From Methyloceanibacter sp. (GTDB lineage: Bacteria > Pseudomonadota > Alphaproteobacteria > Rhizobiales > Methyloligellaceae): 6,101 bases of DNA. Below are positions 5,708 to 6,101 of the stretch, one piece after another; within the stretch, counting starts at the first letter, position 1; each line of letters opens with the position of its first letter. Below the pieces are notes generated by a model that did no database searches, had not been told where the DNA came from, and saw only the letters and a program-made list of their open reading frames with translations. The stretch lies in contig JALHTP010000445.1 in the NCBI GenBank assembly GCA_022865725.1, positions 1-6,101 on the forward strand. Reading direction: 5' to 3'. A program made the position numbers and the translations under genes.

Positions 5708-6101
5708 CTATTTGAACTCGACCTTGACCACCTTGTAGGACTTGCCGCCGCCCGGCGTCGACACCTCGACGACGGTGTTCTTGCGCTTGCCGAGCAGCGC
5801 GCGGGCAAGCGGCGAGGTGATCGAGATCCGTCCCTGCTTCACGTTGGCCTCGACCTCGCCCACGATCCGGTACTTGGCCTTTTCGTCGGTATCCTCGTCC
5901 ACCAGCGTGACGGTCGCCCCGAACATCACCTGGTCGCCTTTGAGCTTGGACGTGTCGATGATGTCGGCGCGGGAGAGCTTGTCCTCGAGGTCGGCCATGC
6001 GCGCCTCGGTGATGCCCTGCTGGTCCTTGGCGGCGTGATATTCGGCGTTTTCCGAAAGGTCGCCATGGCTGCGCGCCTCCGCGATCAGCTTGATGATGCG
6101 C
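5708..6101 (-). CDS. greA: Transcription elongation factor GreA, C-terminal part (5' end beyond window)
   Basis: GreA enters the secondary channel of RNA polymerase and stimulates cleavage of backtracked RNA so that elongation can resume. The open frame continues through the window edge, giving 130 visible residues before the stop. It begins RIIKLIAEARSHGDLSENAE, then YHAAKDQQG, which is the second helix and the acidic tip of the coiled coil. The Asp and Glu of GDLSE correspond to the catalytic-tip residues Asp41 and Glu44 of the E. coli protein. After the coiled coil, the FKBP-like C-terminal domain ends SPLARALLGKRKNTVVEV and then PGGGKSYKVVKVEFK, typical of the family. About 27 N-terminal residues are missing, which gives the usual total near 157. 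The internal Met at 5998 is not the true start, because the conserved helix and tip lie upstream of it. Nothing looks unusual. Confidence 0.97.
   Translation of the reverse strand, partial: RIIKLIAEARSHGDLSENAEYHAAKDQQGITEARMADLEDKLSRADIIDTSKLKGDQVMFGATVTLVDEDTDEKAKYRIVGEVEANVKQGRISITSPLARALLGKRKNTVVEVSTPGGGKSYKVVKVEFK

Noticed and set aside
5708..5998. A short 96-residue GreA starting at the internal ATG
   Set aside because: The conserved helix and acidic tip GDLSENAE lie upstream in the same frame, so the gene continues past the window edge.
1..6101. Mobile element, CRISPR array, tRNA or rRNA
   Set aside because: I saw no transposase or integrase frame, no spaced direct repeats, no terminal inverted repeats and no tRNA-like cloverleaf.

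Overview
All genes recognised here lie on the minus strand, in GC-rich DNA whose wobble positions are mostly G/C (hence several long but meaningless plus-strand frames). The proteins look alphaproteobacterial, possibly Hyphomicrobiales. This rests on general protein character and GC content, not on a database match. Transcription runs from high to low coordinates.

Right end (6101 to 4108): the C-terminal 130 residues of the transcript cleavage factor GreA, cut by the window edge. A 175-base spacer follows, with a candidate promoter and a 13-base dyad. Then comes a complete bifunctional mannose-1-phosphate guanylyltransferase / mannose-6-phosphate isomerase (manC type), which makes GDP-mannose for surface polysaccharide. 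These are ordinary chromosomal genes.

Left part (3958 to 1): a compact set of five exported proteins that reads as a periplasmic copper-handling operon. In transcription order they are: a small Cys/His-rich secreted protein; a TolC-type outer-membrane lipoprotein; a Tat-exported multicopper oxidase with all four copper motifs, a two-domain layout and a Met-rich tail; a class II c-type cytochrome with a C-terminal CKSCH haem site; and the first 42 residues of another secreted protein that runs off the window. Gaps are 60, 17, 28 and 66 bases, and a strong GC hairpin sits in the first gap. No inner-membrane pump, membrane-fusion protein, P-type ATPase or copper regulator is visible in the window.

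Proposed logic (inference): the oxidase turns toxic Cu(I) into Cu(II) in the periplasm, the Cys/His-rich protein binds or delivers metal, the TolC-like lipoprotein gives an outer-membrane exit, and the cytochrome may carry electrons to or from the oxidase. The most noteworthy points are the two-domain oxidase with its Met-rich extension and the oxidase-cytochrome pairing. I see no CRISPR, tRNA, rRNA or mobile element.
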